Made by a program: the position numbers and the translations under genes. A stretch of 64,000 nt of DNA from Saccharomonospora sp. CUA-673 (GTDB lineage: Bacteria > Actinomycetota > Actinomycetes > Mycobacteriales > Pseudonocardiaceae). Where the stretch lies: contig NZ_MKKE01000002.1 in assembly GCF_001942305.1 (NCBI RefSeq), positions 62,001 through 126,000 on the forward strand, read 5' to 3'. This document shows positions 37,589-45,509 of the stretch, piece by piece. A model generated the notes under the pieces. The model was given only the letters and a program-made list of their open reading frames with translations, did no database searches and was not told where the DNA came from. Every line of letters starts with the position of its first letter. The stretch's first letter is position 1.

Positions 37589-38475
37589 GCGGAGCCACCC
37601 CCTTCGCCGGCGCCGTGGCCTTCGCCGTACACGTGGACGTCCGTGGCGTCACCGCTGAGCCAGAAGAACGGGTACGGCTCGGCCGACAACGCGGCGATCT
37701 CACCGGCACCGCCGGTCCCGTCTCCCAGGAGCTCCCGGAGCACCGCGGCGCCGGTCTGGGCGAACATCACCAGTGGGATGCCGCGCTCGCGGCAGCGGTG
37801 GGAGATGTCGTCGAACGTGCCGTTGCCGAGGGTCATCCCCGAGGCGAGCACCGCGTCCGCACCCTCGATCGCCGCGCGGTGGTCGTCGGTGATCGGTTCG
37901 TCCCATTCGGTGCGTCCGCCGCCGAGGTCGCAGGCGACGTAGTCGAGGCCGCGTTCCCGTAGCGCGGACAGCAGCGAGTTGACGACGCCGATGACGGCGA
38001 CCGTGCCGCCGGCGGGCAGGGGCACGAGGTCGGCGACGACGCGGGCGCGCGCCATCGATTTCTCCAGGGAGGTCCCGGACGGGATCCGCACCGTCCGGGA
38101 GTCGAGGGGATGCGGCCTGCGGGCCGCGAGGTAGGCGTCGAGGGCGGCGATGCGCACCGCGCGGGCAGGGTGTGCCAGCAGCGACGCGACGTCCGAGCCG
38201 ACGATCTCGCGCACGACAGCACTGTCCACAGCGGAACTGTCCACTTCGTCCGGCTCGACGGCGCACGACCCGACGCAGGGTCCCACGCGCACGCTCAGGA
38301 CGGTGTTGACGTATCCGCTGCTGCGGCCGGTGTGCCGGGCGGCTTGGACGGTCAGGAACGCCACGGATGCCGTGGCCTCGGTCAGGGCAGGGTTGTCATC
38401 CGGGAGCAGGCCGGCGACGACGCGTTCGAGCGCACCGTCGGCCGATCTCCCCGGATCGGGGAAGTTCTGGGACAC
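37585..38475 (-). CDS. DUF4213/DUF364 protein, putative metal-chelate-handling enzyme
   Basis: About 296 residues. The first half (to about 120) fits the DUF4213 enolase-N-like domain; the second half fits the DUF364 Rossmann-like domain with VAVIGVVNSLLSALRERG, CDLGG, GADAVLASGMTLGNGTFDDI and LVMFAQTGA. The family is described as putative heavy-metal chelation and has no established reaction. GTG 38475 has GGAGAG upstream; GTG 38487 is an alternative without a ribosome site. It is the first full gene of the riboswitch operon and overlaps the PLP enzyme by 4 bases. A role in handling cobalt or in making a chelator with the PLP enzyme is inferred. Confidence 0.8.
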   Translation of the reverse strand: MSQNFPDPGRSADGALERVVAGLLPDDNPALTEATASVAFLTVQAARHTGRSSGYVNTVLSVRVGPCVGSCAVEPDEVDSSAVDSAVVREIVGSDVASLLAHPARAVRIAALDAYLAARRPHPLDSRTVRIPSGTSLEKSMARARVVADLVPLPAGGTVAVIGVVNSLLSALRERGLDYVACDLGGGRTEWDEPITDDHRAAIEGADAVLASGMTLGNGTFDDISHRCRERGIPLVMFAQTGAAVLRELLGDGTGGAGEIAALSAEPYPFFWLSGDATDVHVYGEGHGAGEGGGSA

Positions 38476-38520
38476 ACGACTCTCCACATCGCACGGACAG
38501 GAACGGGTAGGGGAACCGCC

Positions 38521-38598
38521 CTATGCGATGTGGGTGACGTGGATACAGTGGGTGAATTGGGCCGGGAATGCCGGCACGGACGGCAGCATGACGCGCAC
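38521..38598 (-). CDS. 25-residue His/Cys-containing leader ORF
   Basis: A short ORF from GTG 38598 to TAG 38521, with a near-ideal GGAGGAGG five bases upstream. The predicted peptide ends THCIHVTHIA, so it carries three His and one Cys in its last nine residues, a metal-binding look. It sits between the cobalamin riboswitch and the DUF364 gene, 45 bases upstream of the preferred DUF364 start (33 before the alternative). The strong ribosome site could be what the riboswitch gates, with coupling to the operon. I do not recognise the peptide. Confidence 0.5.
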   Translation of the reverse strand: MRVMLPSVPAFPAQFTHCIHVTHIA

Positions 38599-38639
38599 CG
38601 TGACCTCCTCCGGGGCTCCGCGACCCCGTACGATTCGGT

Positions 38640-38815
38640 GCGACGGTGGGAGTCTCCTGACTCGTGCCTCGGCATCGTCCCCGGCCTTCCCACCGGACAT
38701 TCCGGCAGTGGCCTTCGTCGGGGACGACTCCGCACTCACAGTGGCGGGACCGTGCCGGATTCGCACCGGCTTCCTCGTCACCATCGCGTGGACCGCGTAT
38801 CAACATCCCAGTGTC
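38640..38815 (-). promoter_or_regulatory. Cobalamin riboswitch upstream of the DUF364-ABC operon
   Basis: On the minus strand: GAGGAAGCCGGTGCGAATCCGG, split by the usual loop (about 38782-38756), CGGTCCCGCCACTGTGAGT (about 38755-38735), GCCACTGCC (about 38712), GGGAAGGC, then the B12 box GAGTCAGGAGACTCCC at about 38663-38648. These are the consensus elements of the cobalamin class in the right order. The downstream genes are transporter and metal-linked genes, not B12 synthesis, which suggests control of cobalt or corrinoid uptake. The start of the RNA is approximate. Confidence 0.95.
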
Positions 38816-38923
38816 GCCCACCCGGGTCAAGGGCGGACGAACGTGATCACCGTTGCATCCATGGCTCGTCGCGCATCGTTCCGCACGACCATCCGTCCAC
38901 AGTGGCCCGGAAGATCCGGGACA

Positions 38924-39556
38924 TCAGCGGTACCGCAGCGGGGTCGGGCTCGGCCCTTCGTCGAGGAGGCGGGCGGTGAGCCAGGCCAGGCCGTCGGCGG
39001 TCTGCGCCGGGGTGCGGCACGGTTGCACGATGTGGCTGAGCACGGTGCGCACGAGTGTGTCGACCAGGACGTCGGTCTGTTCGTCGGTGAGCCGGGTGCG
39101 GTAGGCGCGCACGTGCTCGGCGAGCACCTTCGCGGCCTCGGCGACGAGCGTGTCGCCGCGGGTGGTGAGCAGGGGCAGGAATTCGGTGTCCGCGCCGGGG
39201 GTGGCCGCGACGACGGCGCGCACGAGCGCGTTCCCGCTGGCGAGGTCGAGCACGTCGCGGGCGGCGTCGTGGATCGCCTCGGGCAGGTCGCCCGGGTGCC
39301 GGCCGAACGCGCCGCGCACGACGCCCAGGAACCGGTCGGCCTCGTGGGCGACCATCGCCTCGGCCAGGCCGGGTTTCGAGCCGACCTCGTTGTACACCGT
39401 CTGCCGGCTGACCCCGACCGTGTCGGCGAGCCTGGCCATCGTGACCGCGGACCAGCCCTCGTCGCCGGTGATCTCGATCGCCGCCGCGATGATCGCGGAG
39501 CGGTGCTGGCCGCCGCCCGATCCGCCGGACCCGAGTGCCTCACCCATGACCGCCAT
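38924..39556 (-). CDS. TetR-family regulator next to alkB
   Basis: A 210-residue TetR repressor (or 207 from ATG 39547). The HTH region is AIEITGDEGWSAVTMARLADTVGVSRQTVYNEVGSK, split over residues 25-62, followed by an all-helical ligand domain. It starts 20 bases after the alkB stop on the same strand, the usual alkB-rub-tetR (AlkU) arrangement in actinomycetes, so it is likely to sense alkanes, alkanols or acyl-CoA and control alkB. The ribosome site is weak, so translation may be coupled to alkB. Confidence 0.87.
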   Translation of the reverse strand: MAVMGEALGSGGSGGGQHRSAIIAAAIEITGDEGWSAVTMARLADTVGVSRQTVYNEVGSKPGLAEAMVAHEADRFLGVVRGAFGRHPGDLPEAIHDAARDVLDLASGNALVRAVVAATPGADTEFLPLLTTRGDTLVAEAAKVLAEHVRAYRTRLTDEQTDVLVDTLVRTVLSHIVQPCRTPAQTADGLAWLTARLLDEGPSPTPLRYR

Positions 39557-39576
39557 CGTAGGCGCCGGTGCGGCGG

Positions 39577-40998
39577 TCACGCGCCGGCGCGGCTGGGCGC
39601 GACGAAGTCGATCTTCTCCCGCACGCCGCAGTCGGGGCAGCACCACGAGTCCGGGATCGCCGACCACGGGGTGCCTGCGGGGAAGCCCTCGCGGGGGTCG
39701 CCGGTGGCCTCCTCGTAGACGTAGCCGCATCCCGGGCACATTCCGCCGTCGGTGGCGTCGCCGCGCGGCTCGTCCGGACCCGCCAGGGGTTGCGTTCCGG
39801 AGGCCGCGGAGCCGCCGTACCGCGCCAGTACTTTCGCCCGTTTCCGGGGTTCGATGTTGGCGCGGGTGATGTCGCCGCCGAAATGGGCGAGCACGCGCGG
39901 ATCCATCACGCGGCGCCACAGCGGCGGAACCAGCGCGAGGACCATCATGCCGGCGTAGCCGGTCGGCAGGACCGGAGATTCGGGGAAGTCGCGCAGGGTC
40001 TGGTACCGCCGCACCGGGTTGGCGTGGTGGTCGCTGTGCCGCTGCAGGTGGTACAGCAGCACGTTCGTCGCGATGTTGTTCGAGTTCCAGCTGTGGCTGG
40101 GATCGACCCGTTCGTAGCGCCGCCGCTCCGGCGTCCCCCGCAGCTGCCGCAGCATGCCGTAGTGCTCCATGTAGTTGACGATCTCCAGCAGCGACAGCCC
40201 CACCAGGGCCTGAATCAGCAGGTACGGCAGGACCCCGATGCCGAGCCACGCGATCATCGCCGACCAGAGCACCGCCGACATCAGCCACGCGTTGAGCACG
40301 TCGTTGCCGATACGGAACGGATGCCGGTCCCGCCGGGCGTAGCGCTTACGCTCCAGTCGCCACGCCGACCGCAGCGAGCCCGCGACCGTCCGCGGCCAGA
40401 ATCGGTAGAAGCTCTCCCCCACCCGGCTGCTGGCGGGATCCTCCGGGGTCGCCACACGCACGTGATGACCGCGGTTGTGCTCGATGTAGAAGTGTCCGTA
40501 GAAGCTCTGCGCGAGCGCGATCTTCGACAGCCAGCGTTCGTGACTTTCCTTCTTGTGGCCCAGCTCGTGAGCCGTGTTGATGCCGATGCCGCCGACACAG
40601 CCGACCGTGACGGCGAGCCCGACCTTGTCCACGACCGACAGGTCGCCGCGCGCGATCAGCCACAGCGCCACGACGAATCCCGCGTACTGGATGGGCAGGT
40701 ACGCGTAGGTGATCCAGCGGTAGTACCGGTCGCGTTCGAGCTCGTCGATCATGTCGTCGGGCGGGTTGCTGCGGTCCAGGCCCGCCACCAGGTCCAGCAG
40801 CGGCACGACGACGAGGATCACGATCGGGCCGATCCAGAACCACACGCCCCAGCCGGTGGCGGCGTGCAGGCCGAGGCCGGCGAACACCAGGGACGGCACG
40901 ACCAGGCCGATCAGCCACAGGTATCGCTTGTGGTCGGTCCACTCCTCGACGCGCTCCCCGGCGGCTCCCGCCACCGGCGCGCTCCGTCCGTCGCTCAT
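39577..40998 (-). CDS. alkB: Alkane 1-monooxygenase fused to rubredoxin
   Basis: A 473-residue membrane di-iron hydroxylase. The histidine boxes are HELGHK (144-149), EHNRGHH (173-179) and HSDHH (321-325), with NYMEHYG (275-281). After a linker of about 40 residues the C terminus is a complete rubredoxin: CPGCGY (Cys421, Cys424) and CCPDCG (Cys454, Cys457). The fusion supplies the electron carrier in cis, as known for Prauserella rugosa AlkB. It oxidises medium- or long-chain n-alkanes to 1-alkanols. ATG 40998 has GAGGAGG upstream. No rubredoxin reductase gene is adjacent. Confidence 0.97.
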   Translation of the reverse strand: MSDGRSAPVAGAAGERVEEWTDHKRYLWLIGLVVPSLVFAGLGLHAATGWGVWFWIGPIVILVVVPLLDLVAGLDRSNPPDDMIDELERDRYYRWITYAYLPIQYAGFVVALWLIARGDLSVVDKVGLAVTVGCVGGIGINTAHELGHKKESHERWLSKIALAQSFYGHFYIEHNRGHHVRVATPEDPASSRVGESFYRFWPRTVAGSLRSAWRLERKRYARRDRHPFRIGNDVLNAWLMSAVLWSAMIAWLGIGVLPYLLIQALVGLSLLEIVNYMEHYGMLRQLRGTPERRRYERVDPSHSWNSNNIATNVLLYHLQRHSDHHANPVRRYQTLRDFPESPVLPTGYAGMMVLALVPPLWRRVMDPRVLAHFGGDITRANIEPRKRAKVLARYGGSAASGTQPLAGPDEPRGDATDGGMCPGCGYVYEEATGDPREGFPAGTPWSAIPDSWCCPDCGVREKIDFVAPSRAGA

Positions 40999-41194
40999 CG
41001 TCGGCCTCCTCATCGAGGTGGACATCCAGAGCCATAATGTAAACCGCTGTGGACTCGTGTGGCAATCATGTCCAACGCCCGCGGGCGCTAGGGCTGGCGA
41101 CTGTCGATGATCCGGACACCCGCGACCCCGCGGCGCGCCCTAGGTTCACCGAGGTCACCAGGCACCGCTCGACGACGAGAAAGGTGGGCAGACC

Positions 41195-42373
41195 ATGAGC
41201 CGCCTCCGGTTCGGCACCTTCCTGGCCCCGTTCCATCCCGCCGAGGAGAACCCCACCCTGGCCCTGCAGCGCGACCTCGACCTCGTCCGGCATCTCGACG
41301 ACTGCGGTTACGACGAGGCGTGGATCGGCGAGCACCACTCGGCCGGCACCGAGCTCATCGCGTCGCCGGAGATCTTCATCGCCGCGGCCGCCGAGCGCAC
41401 GCGGCACATCAAGCTCGGCACGGGCGTCACCTCGATCGCCTATCACAATCCGTTGTGGGTGGCCGAGCGCATGGTGCTGCTCGACCACCTCACCCGCGGG
41501 CGCGCGATGCTCGGCTGCGGACCGGGTTCCCTGCCCACCGACTCGATGATGCTGGGCCTGACGCCCACCGACACCCGCGAGCTGATGGAGGTCGACCTCG
41601 ACATCATCATGCGACTCCTGCGCGGGGAGACCGTGACCGAACGGACGCGCACGCACACGCTCGTCGACGCCCGGCTGCACCTGCGGCCCTACACCGAACC
41701 GTGCTTCGACATCGCCGTCGCCGCGGTCGCCTCACCCACCGGGCCGCGCTTGGCCGGCCGGTACGGCGCGGGACTGTTGTCGATCGGGGCGACGATGACG
41801 CAGGACGGCTTCGACGCCCTGGCCCACCACTGGAACGTCGTCGAGGAACGCGCCGCCCATTACGAGCAGACCGTGTCGCGGCGGGACTGGCGGCTCGTCG
41901 GGTTGATGCACGTCGCCGAGACCCGCGAACAGGCCTACCGCGACGTCGAGCACGGCATCGAGGCATGGTTCGACTACTTCCAGCACACCGCGGCGTTCCC
42001 GCAGATGGCCGTCGAGGGCGACCGGCTCCGCGAGATGATCGACTTCATCAACGAGGCGGGCATCGGCGCGATCGGCACCGTCGAGGACGCCAGGGCCCAG
42101 GTGCAGAAGCTGTGGGACCAGTCGGGCGGGTTCGGCTGCATGTTGTTGCTGGCCCACGAATGGGCCAACCCGGAGGCGACGAAACGGTCGTACGAGCTGA
42201 TCGCCCAGCACGTGATGCCGCACTTCCAAGGTGGGCCGGTCACGCATGCGCAGCAGACGCGCGATGCGCGGCAACGTGCCCGCGACATCCGCGAGGACTA
42301 CGCCGCCGCCCAGCTGCAGGCCGTCGCGACCATGACCGACCGGTACGAGAAGGAGAAGGCCGAGCGGACGTGA
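41195..42373 (+). CDS. LLM-class flavin-dependent oxidoreductase
   Basis: A 392-residue luciferase-like TIM barrel of the limonene monooxygenase/alkanal monooxygenase group. FGTFLAPFHPAEENP at the start, DEAWIGEHHSAGTELIASPE (about 40-59), LGTGVTSIAYHNPLWVAER and GRAMLGCGPGSLPTD are typical FMNH2-site elements. It uses reduced flavin from a separate reductase to oxygenate a small substrate. It is divergent from alkB across 196 bases, so it may share a hydrocarbon- or terpene-related role. The ATG at 41195 is preceded by GAAAGGTGGG. Confidence 0.88.
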   Translation: MSRLRFGTFLAPFHPAEENPTLALQRDLDLVRHLDDCGYDEAWIGEHHSAGTELIASPEIFIAAAAERTRHIKLGTGVTSIAYHNPLWVAERMVLLDHLTRGRAMLGCGPGSLPTDSMMLGLTPTDTRELMEVDLDIIMRLLRGETVTERTRTHTLVDARLHLRPYTEPCFDIAVAAVASPTGPRLAGRYGAGLLSIGATMTQDGFDALAHHWNVVEERAAHYEQTVSRRDWRLVGLMHVAETREQAYRDVEHGIEAWFDYFQHTAAFPQMAVEGDRLREMIDFINEAGIGAIGTVEDARAQVQKLWDQSGGFGCMLLLAHEWANPEATKRSYELIAQHVMPHFQGGPVTHAQQTRDARQRARDIREDYAAAQLQAVATMTDRYEKEKAERT

Positions 42374-42375
42374 GT

Positions 42376-42411
42376 CGTGGGCCCGCGGTGCCGCACCGCC
42401 GCGGGCCCACG
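42376..42411. terminator. Bidirectional hairpin between LLM and OYE genes
   Basis: 13-base perfect arms CGTGGGCCCGCGG (42376-42388) and CCGCGGGCCCACG (42399-42411) between convergent genes, 2 bases after the LLM stop. Very stable, no U-tract; likely terminator for both. Confidence 0.75.
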
Positions 42412-42418
42412 ACCGTCC

Positions 42419-43537
42419 TCAGTGGAGGTTCTTGAGGGCGGCCTTGGTGAACGGCACGAGCTCGTTCTCCCTGCCCTCGAGGACCTTCTGTCCCCATTCG
42501 GGGTCGGCCAGCAGCGCGCGGCCGATGGCGACGAGGTCGAACTCGTCGCGTTCGAACCGTTCCAGCAGGCGCTCGATGCTCTCCACGCCTGCGCCCGCGC
42601 CGCGGAAGGTGTCCATGCCGAAGACGGCGTCGAGACCGACCGAGCCGACGGTGATGACCGGCTTGCCCGTCACCTTGCGCGCCCAGCCCGCGATGTTGAG
42701 CTCCGCGTCGTGCTCGGGGAACTCGGCCTCCCAGTACCGCCTGCCGGAGGCGTGGAACGCCGTGACGCCGGCCTCCGAGATCGGGCCGAGCACCGACTGC
42801 AGCTCGTCCGGGGTGGTCGCCAGCCGCGCGTCGTAGTGGTCGGCCTTCCACTGCGAGAACCGGAACAGCACGGGGAAATCGGCCGAGACGCGCTCGCGCA
42901 CGGCCCGGACGATGTCGGCGGCGAAGCGCGTCCGCGAGGCGGCGTCCCCGCCGTAGACGTCGGTGCGCCGGTTGGTGCGCTCCCACAGGAACTGGTCGAT
43001 CAGGTAGCCGTGGGCACCGTGCAGTTCGATGCCGTCGAACCCGATCCGCTCGGCGTGCGCGGCCGCCTCGGCGAACGCCTCGACGAGACGCTCGACGTCG
43101 GCGAGTGAGAGCGCCTCGCCCGCGCCCTCGGTGCCGTCCAGGGCGATGCCGGACGGGCCGACGGACAGCGCCTCGGGCACCGGCGGCTTGCCCGCCGCCC
43201 GCTGGATGCCGATGTGCCACAGCTGCGGCATGATCGTCCCGCCCTCGGCGTGGACGGCGTCGACGACGCGCTTCCAGCCGGCGAGCGACTCCTGTCCGTG
43301 GAACCGCGGCACATCGGCCATGTCGCCGGCGGACGGGTGGTCGATGTAGGTGCCCTCGGTGATGATCAGCCCGGTACCGGCGGCCGCGCGGCGGCGGTAG
43401 TACGCCACGACGTCGTCGCCGGGGATGCCGTCCGGCGAGAAGCCCCGGGTCATCGGCGCCATCACGATCCGGTTCGGCAGTTCGGCCGAACCGAGTGTCA
43501 GCGGGCGGGCCAGGGCCTGTGCCGCGCGAGTGGACAT
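42419..43537 (-). CDS. Old yellow enzyme family NADH:flavin oxidoreductase
   Basis: A 372-residue FMN-dependent ene-reductase-like TIM barrel. PNRIVMAPMTRGFSPDG at the start, ELHGAHGYLIDQFLWERTNRRTD with the substrate-binding His pair, and VGLDAVFG at the phosphate site are seen. ATG 43537 has AGGAG upstream; the extension to 43573 lacks one. It reduces activated C=C bonds of enones or nitro compounds. It is divergent from an Rrf2 regulator across 144 bases, suggesting induction by electrophile or redox stress. Confidence 0.92.
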   Translation of the reverse strand: MSTRAAQALARPLTLGSAELPNRIVMAPMTRGFSPDGIPGDDVVAYYRRRAAAGTGLIITEGTYIDHPSAGDMADVPRFHGQESLAGWKRVVDAVHAEGGTIMPQLWHIGIQRAAGKPPVPEALSVGPSGIALDGTEGAGEALSLADVERLVEAFAEAAAHAERIGFDGIELHGAHGYLIDQFLWERTNRRTDVYGGDAASRTRFAADIVRAVRERVSADFPVLFRFSQWKADHYDARLATTPDELQSVLGPISEAGVTAFHASGRRYWEAEFPEHDAELNIAGWARKVTGKPVITVGSVGLDAVFGMDTFRGAGAGVESIERLLERFERDEFDLVAIGRALLADPEWGQKVLEGRENELVPFTKAALKNLH

Positions 43538-43576
43538 GCTGCTCCTGTCGGTCGGAGAAAATGCTCCCGTCAAAGG

Positions 43577-43599
43577 TACAGATCGGCGGCGAAACTGTA
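43577..43599. promoter_or_regulatory. Possible Rrf2 operator TACAG-13-CTGTA
   Basis: Inverted repeat TACAG (43577-43581) and CTGTA (43595-43599) with a 13-base centre, in the shared promoter of the OYE and Rrf2 genes. Short arms, so suggestive only. Confidence 0.3.
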
Positions 43600-43681
43600 A
43601 CTGTGTCGAACACCATTTCCGGTGGCTCGGGACGGCGCGGGTAAACTCGCGCTACGACGAGCCACGACGCAGGGAAGGGCG

Positions 43682-44152
43682 GTGACGGGGACCGTGCTGG
43701 ACATCAGGTTCTCCAGCGCCCTCAAGGCCATGCTCTACCTGGCCTGCGCGGCCGACGAGAGCGACGGCACCGAGCCGGCGACGTCGAGCTCCGCCCAGCT
43801 CGCCGAGGTGCTCGACACCAACCCGAGCCTGGTGCGCAAACTGCTGGTGCCGCTCGTGCGCGCGGGCCTGGTCGAGTCGACGAAGGGCCGGGCGGGCGGC
43901 GCGCGACTGGCGCGGCCTGCCTCGGAGATCACCCTGGCGGAGATCTACCGCTGCTCGGTCGACGACAAGCCGTTGTGGGCCTGCCGCCCGGACGGCGATG
44001 CCAGGTGCGATGTCACCGGCAACACCGCGGAGTTCTTCAGCCGGCTCAACGCCGAGGCCGAGGACGCGGTGCTGGGCGTCCTCGGGGATCGCACGCTCGC
44101 CGACGGTCTCGCCGAGGTGCGCCGGATCGGCCGGCAGGCCGTCACCGGCTGA
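43682..44152 (+). CDS. Rrf2-family transcriptional regulator
   Basis: A 156-residue winged-helix regulator: FSSALKAMLYLACAAD, a recognition region SSAQLAEVLDTNPSLVRKLLVPLVRAGLV split over about 36-64, and the wing GRAGGARLARPASEITLAEIY. Three cysteines at 91, 101 and 109 lie where IscR and NsrR hold their Fe-S cluster, but spacing (C-9-C-7-C) differs from IscR (C-5-C-5-C), so it may bind a cluster or act as a thiol switch. GTG 43682 is preferred; the frame is open earlier. It likely controls itself and the divergent OYE gene. Confidence 0.85.
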   Translation: MTGTVLDIRFSSALKAMLYLACAADESDGTEPATSSSAQLAEVLDTNPSLVRKLLVPLVRAGLVESTKGRAGGARLARPASEITLAEIYRCSVDDKPLWACRPDGDARCDVTGNTAEFFSRLNAEAEDAVLGVLGDRTLADGLAEVRRIGRQAVTG

Positions 44153-44167
44153 CCACGCCCGATCCGC

Positions 44168-44596
44168 TCAGTTCTCGATGACCCGGCTGTTGGTCATGGC
44201 GGCCAGCTCGTGGGCGAGCTTGCGGTGCGCCTTGGTGACGACGGGTCCCCACTGCACGGCGCGCGAGGTGATGCCCAGTTCGAGCCGGCTGCCGTACTGG
44301 TCGGCGTACACGACGCCCGGGAAGAAGAAACCCCACGAGAACAGCGTGGGCCGCGACGACAGGACGAACCGCCCGGTCGACGGGTCGACGTCCTCGATCT
44401 TGTAGCCGTCCGGGCTGTACTGCGTGAGCCAGCCGTAGAGCGCCTGCGGCGGTGCCTGGGACACGAGCACCATCCGCCGTTTCGTCATGCCGACGGCCGC
44501 GACGGTGCCGGTGCGGTTGTGCGCGATGAGCAGCATCGTGCCGGTCGACACCAGCGCGCCGACCATGCCGACGAGCGCGAAGTAGATCGGGTCCAT
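44168..44596 (-). CDS. Hypothetical membrane-anchored protein
   Basis: A 142-residue protein of unknown function. One N-terminal hydrophobic helix (about residues 3-25) is followed by a soluble domain with QAPPQALYGWLTQYSPDGYKIEDVD, reminiscent of a small SRPBCC-like or DUF fold, but I cannot assign a family. It converges with the Rrf2 gene 15 bases away. Codon use resembles its neighbours, so the gene looks real. Confidence 0.65.
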   Translation of the reverse strand: MDPIYFALVGMVGALVSTGTMLLIAHNRTGTVAAVGMTKRRMVLVSQAPPQALYGWLTQYSPDGYKIEDVDPSTGRFVLSSRPTLFSWGFFFPGVVYADQYGSRLELGITSRAVQWGPVVTKAHRKLAHELAAMTNSRVIEN

Positions 44597-44834
44597 CGCG
44601 GCCGAGTATTACGCACGCCGCCCCGGCCGGCCGACGCGACTCCCCCGTGCCGGTCCCACCGACCAGCGAAAATCAGGCGTACCGAAAGAAACGGGCGAGC
44701 ACGCGGGCACCGACGGAAGCACCGAGTTCCGGCACGCGGAGAACACGTGTGCGCCCCATCGGCGTCGGGTAACCGTTGATCGGTTCCAGCAGCGGGACGT
44801 TTCCACAATTCCTCTCCGAAGAAAGGAACCGATC

Positions 44835-44921
44835 ATGATGCGCCTGTTCGCTCACGTGCGGTCCTTCGTCCGTGACCTCAACCGGTGCCACGACCGCATG
44901 TGCGGCCGCGAGACCCGCTGA
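44835..44921 (+). CDS. Possible 28-residue small protein
   Basis: A short ORF with ATG ATG at 44835/44838, AAAGGA upstream and TGA at 44919. The peptide is Arg-rich and amphipathic with LNRCHDRMCGRETR at its end (two Cys). It converges with the STAS gene. No recognised family; it could be a real small protein or chance. Confidence 0.4.
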   Translation: MMRLFAHVRSFVRDLNRCHDRMCGRETR

Positions 44922-44933
44922 CCCGCACACGCG

Positions 44934-45509
44934 TCAGCCCGCACCCGCCGCGCGGGGCCGGCCCGGCGGGCCGCCTTCGGCCCACGCGGGGCCGGCACCG
45001 ACGGCGTCGGTCCACGGCGAACCGCCCCACGCAGGTGCCGAGCGGGTGAACGCGTCGGCGGCCGGCGATGCGGATTCCTCCGTGGCACCGGCCTGTGCCG
45101 CGCTCCGGACGTCCCGGCGCGCGGCGTGTTCCCGTGCAGACCGCTCCCGCAGGGCGACGACGCCGGCGGCGATGTGCACCGCGTCCGCCACCGAAGGACG
45201 CCAGGCGACGCTCGTGTCGAGGCCCGCCAGGGCGGCCACTCGACGCACGGGAGCACTGCCGACGACGGCGAGTTGCCTGCCGTCCTCGCTCGCATCCAGA
45301 CTGGCCTGCTCGAGGACCCGCGCACCGGCGACCGCACAGAAGTCCACGCGCGACAGATCCACCACCACCAGTGCCAGATCCCGCATACGGTAGTGCCTCA
45401 ATTGATCCTCGAGCAGCGGCGCCGTGCCCAGGTCGAGTTCGCCCACGGCCTCGCAGACCTCGACCCGCTCGTGAAACCGGATGCCGCGCACTTCCAGCAT
45501 CTGCCCCAT
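44934..45509 (-). CDS. STAS-domain anti-sigma factor antagonist-like protein
   Basis: A 191-residue protein. Residues about 8-105 form a STAS domain: FHERVEVCEAVGELDLGTAPLLEDQL, then VVVDLSRVDFCAVAGARVLEQA, in which the usual phospho-Ser position of SpoIIAA-type proteins (DxSG) is replaced by Cys-Ala-Val-Ala, so regulation by phosphorylation is doubtful. The last 60 residues are low-complexity Ala/Gly/Pro. It probably acts in a partner-switching stress pathway. The start at 45509 or 45500 is uncertain. Confidence 0.8.
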   Translation of the reverse strand: MGQMLEVRGIRFHERVEVCEAVGELDLGTAPLLEDQLRHYRMRDLALVVVDLSRVDFCAVAGARVLEQASLDASEDGRQLAVVGSAPVRRVAALAGLDTSVAWRPSVADAVHIAAGVVALRERSAREHAARRDVRSAAQAGATEESASPAADAFTRSAPAWGGSPWTDAVGAGPAWAEGGPPGRPRAAGAG

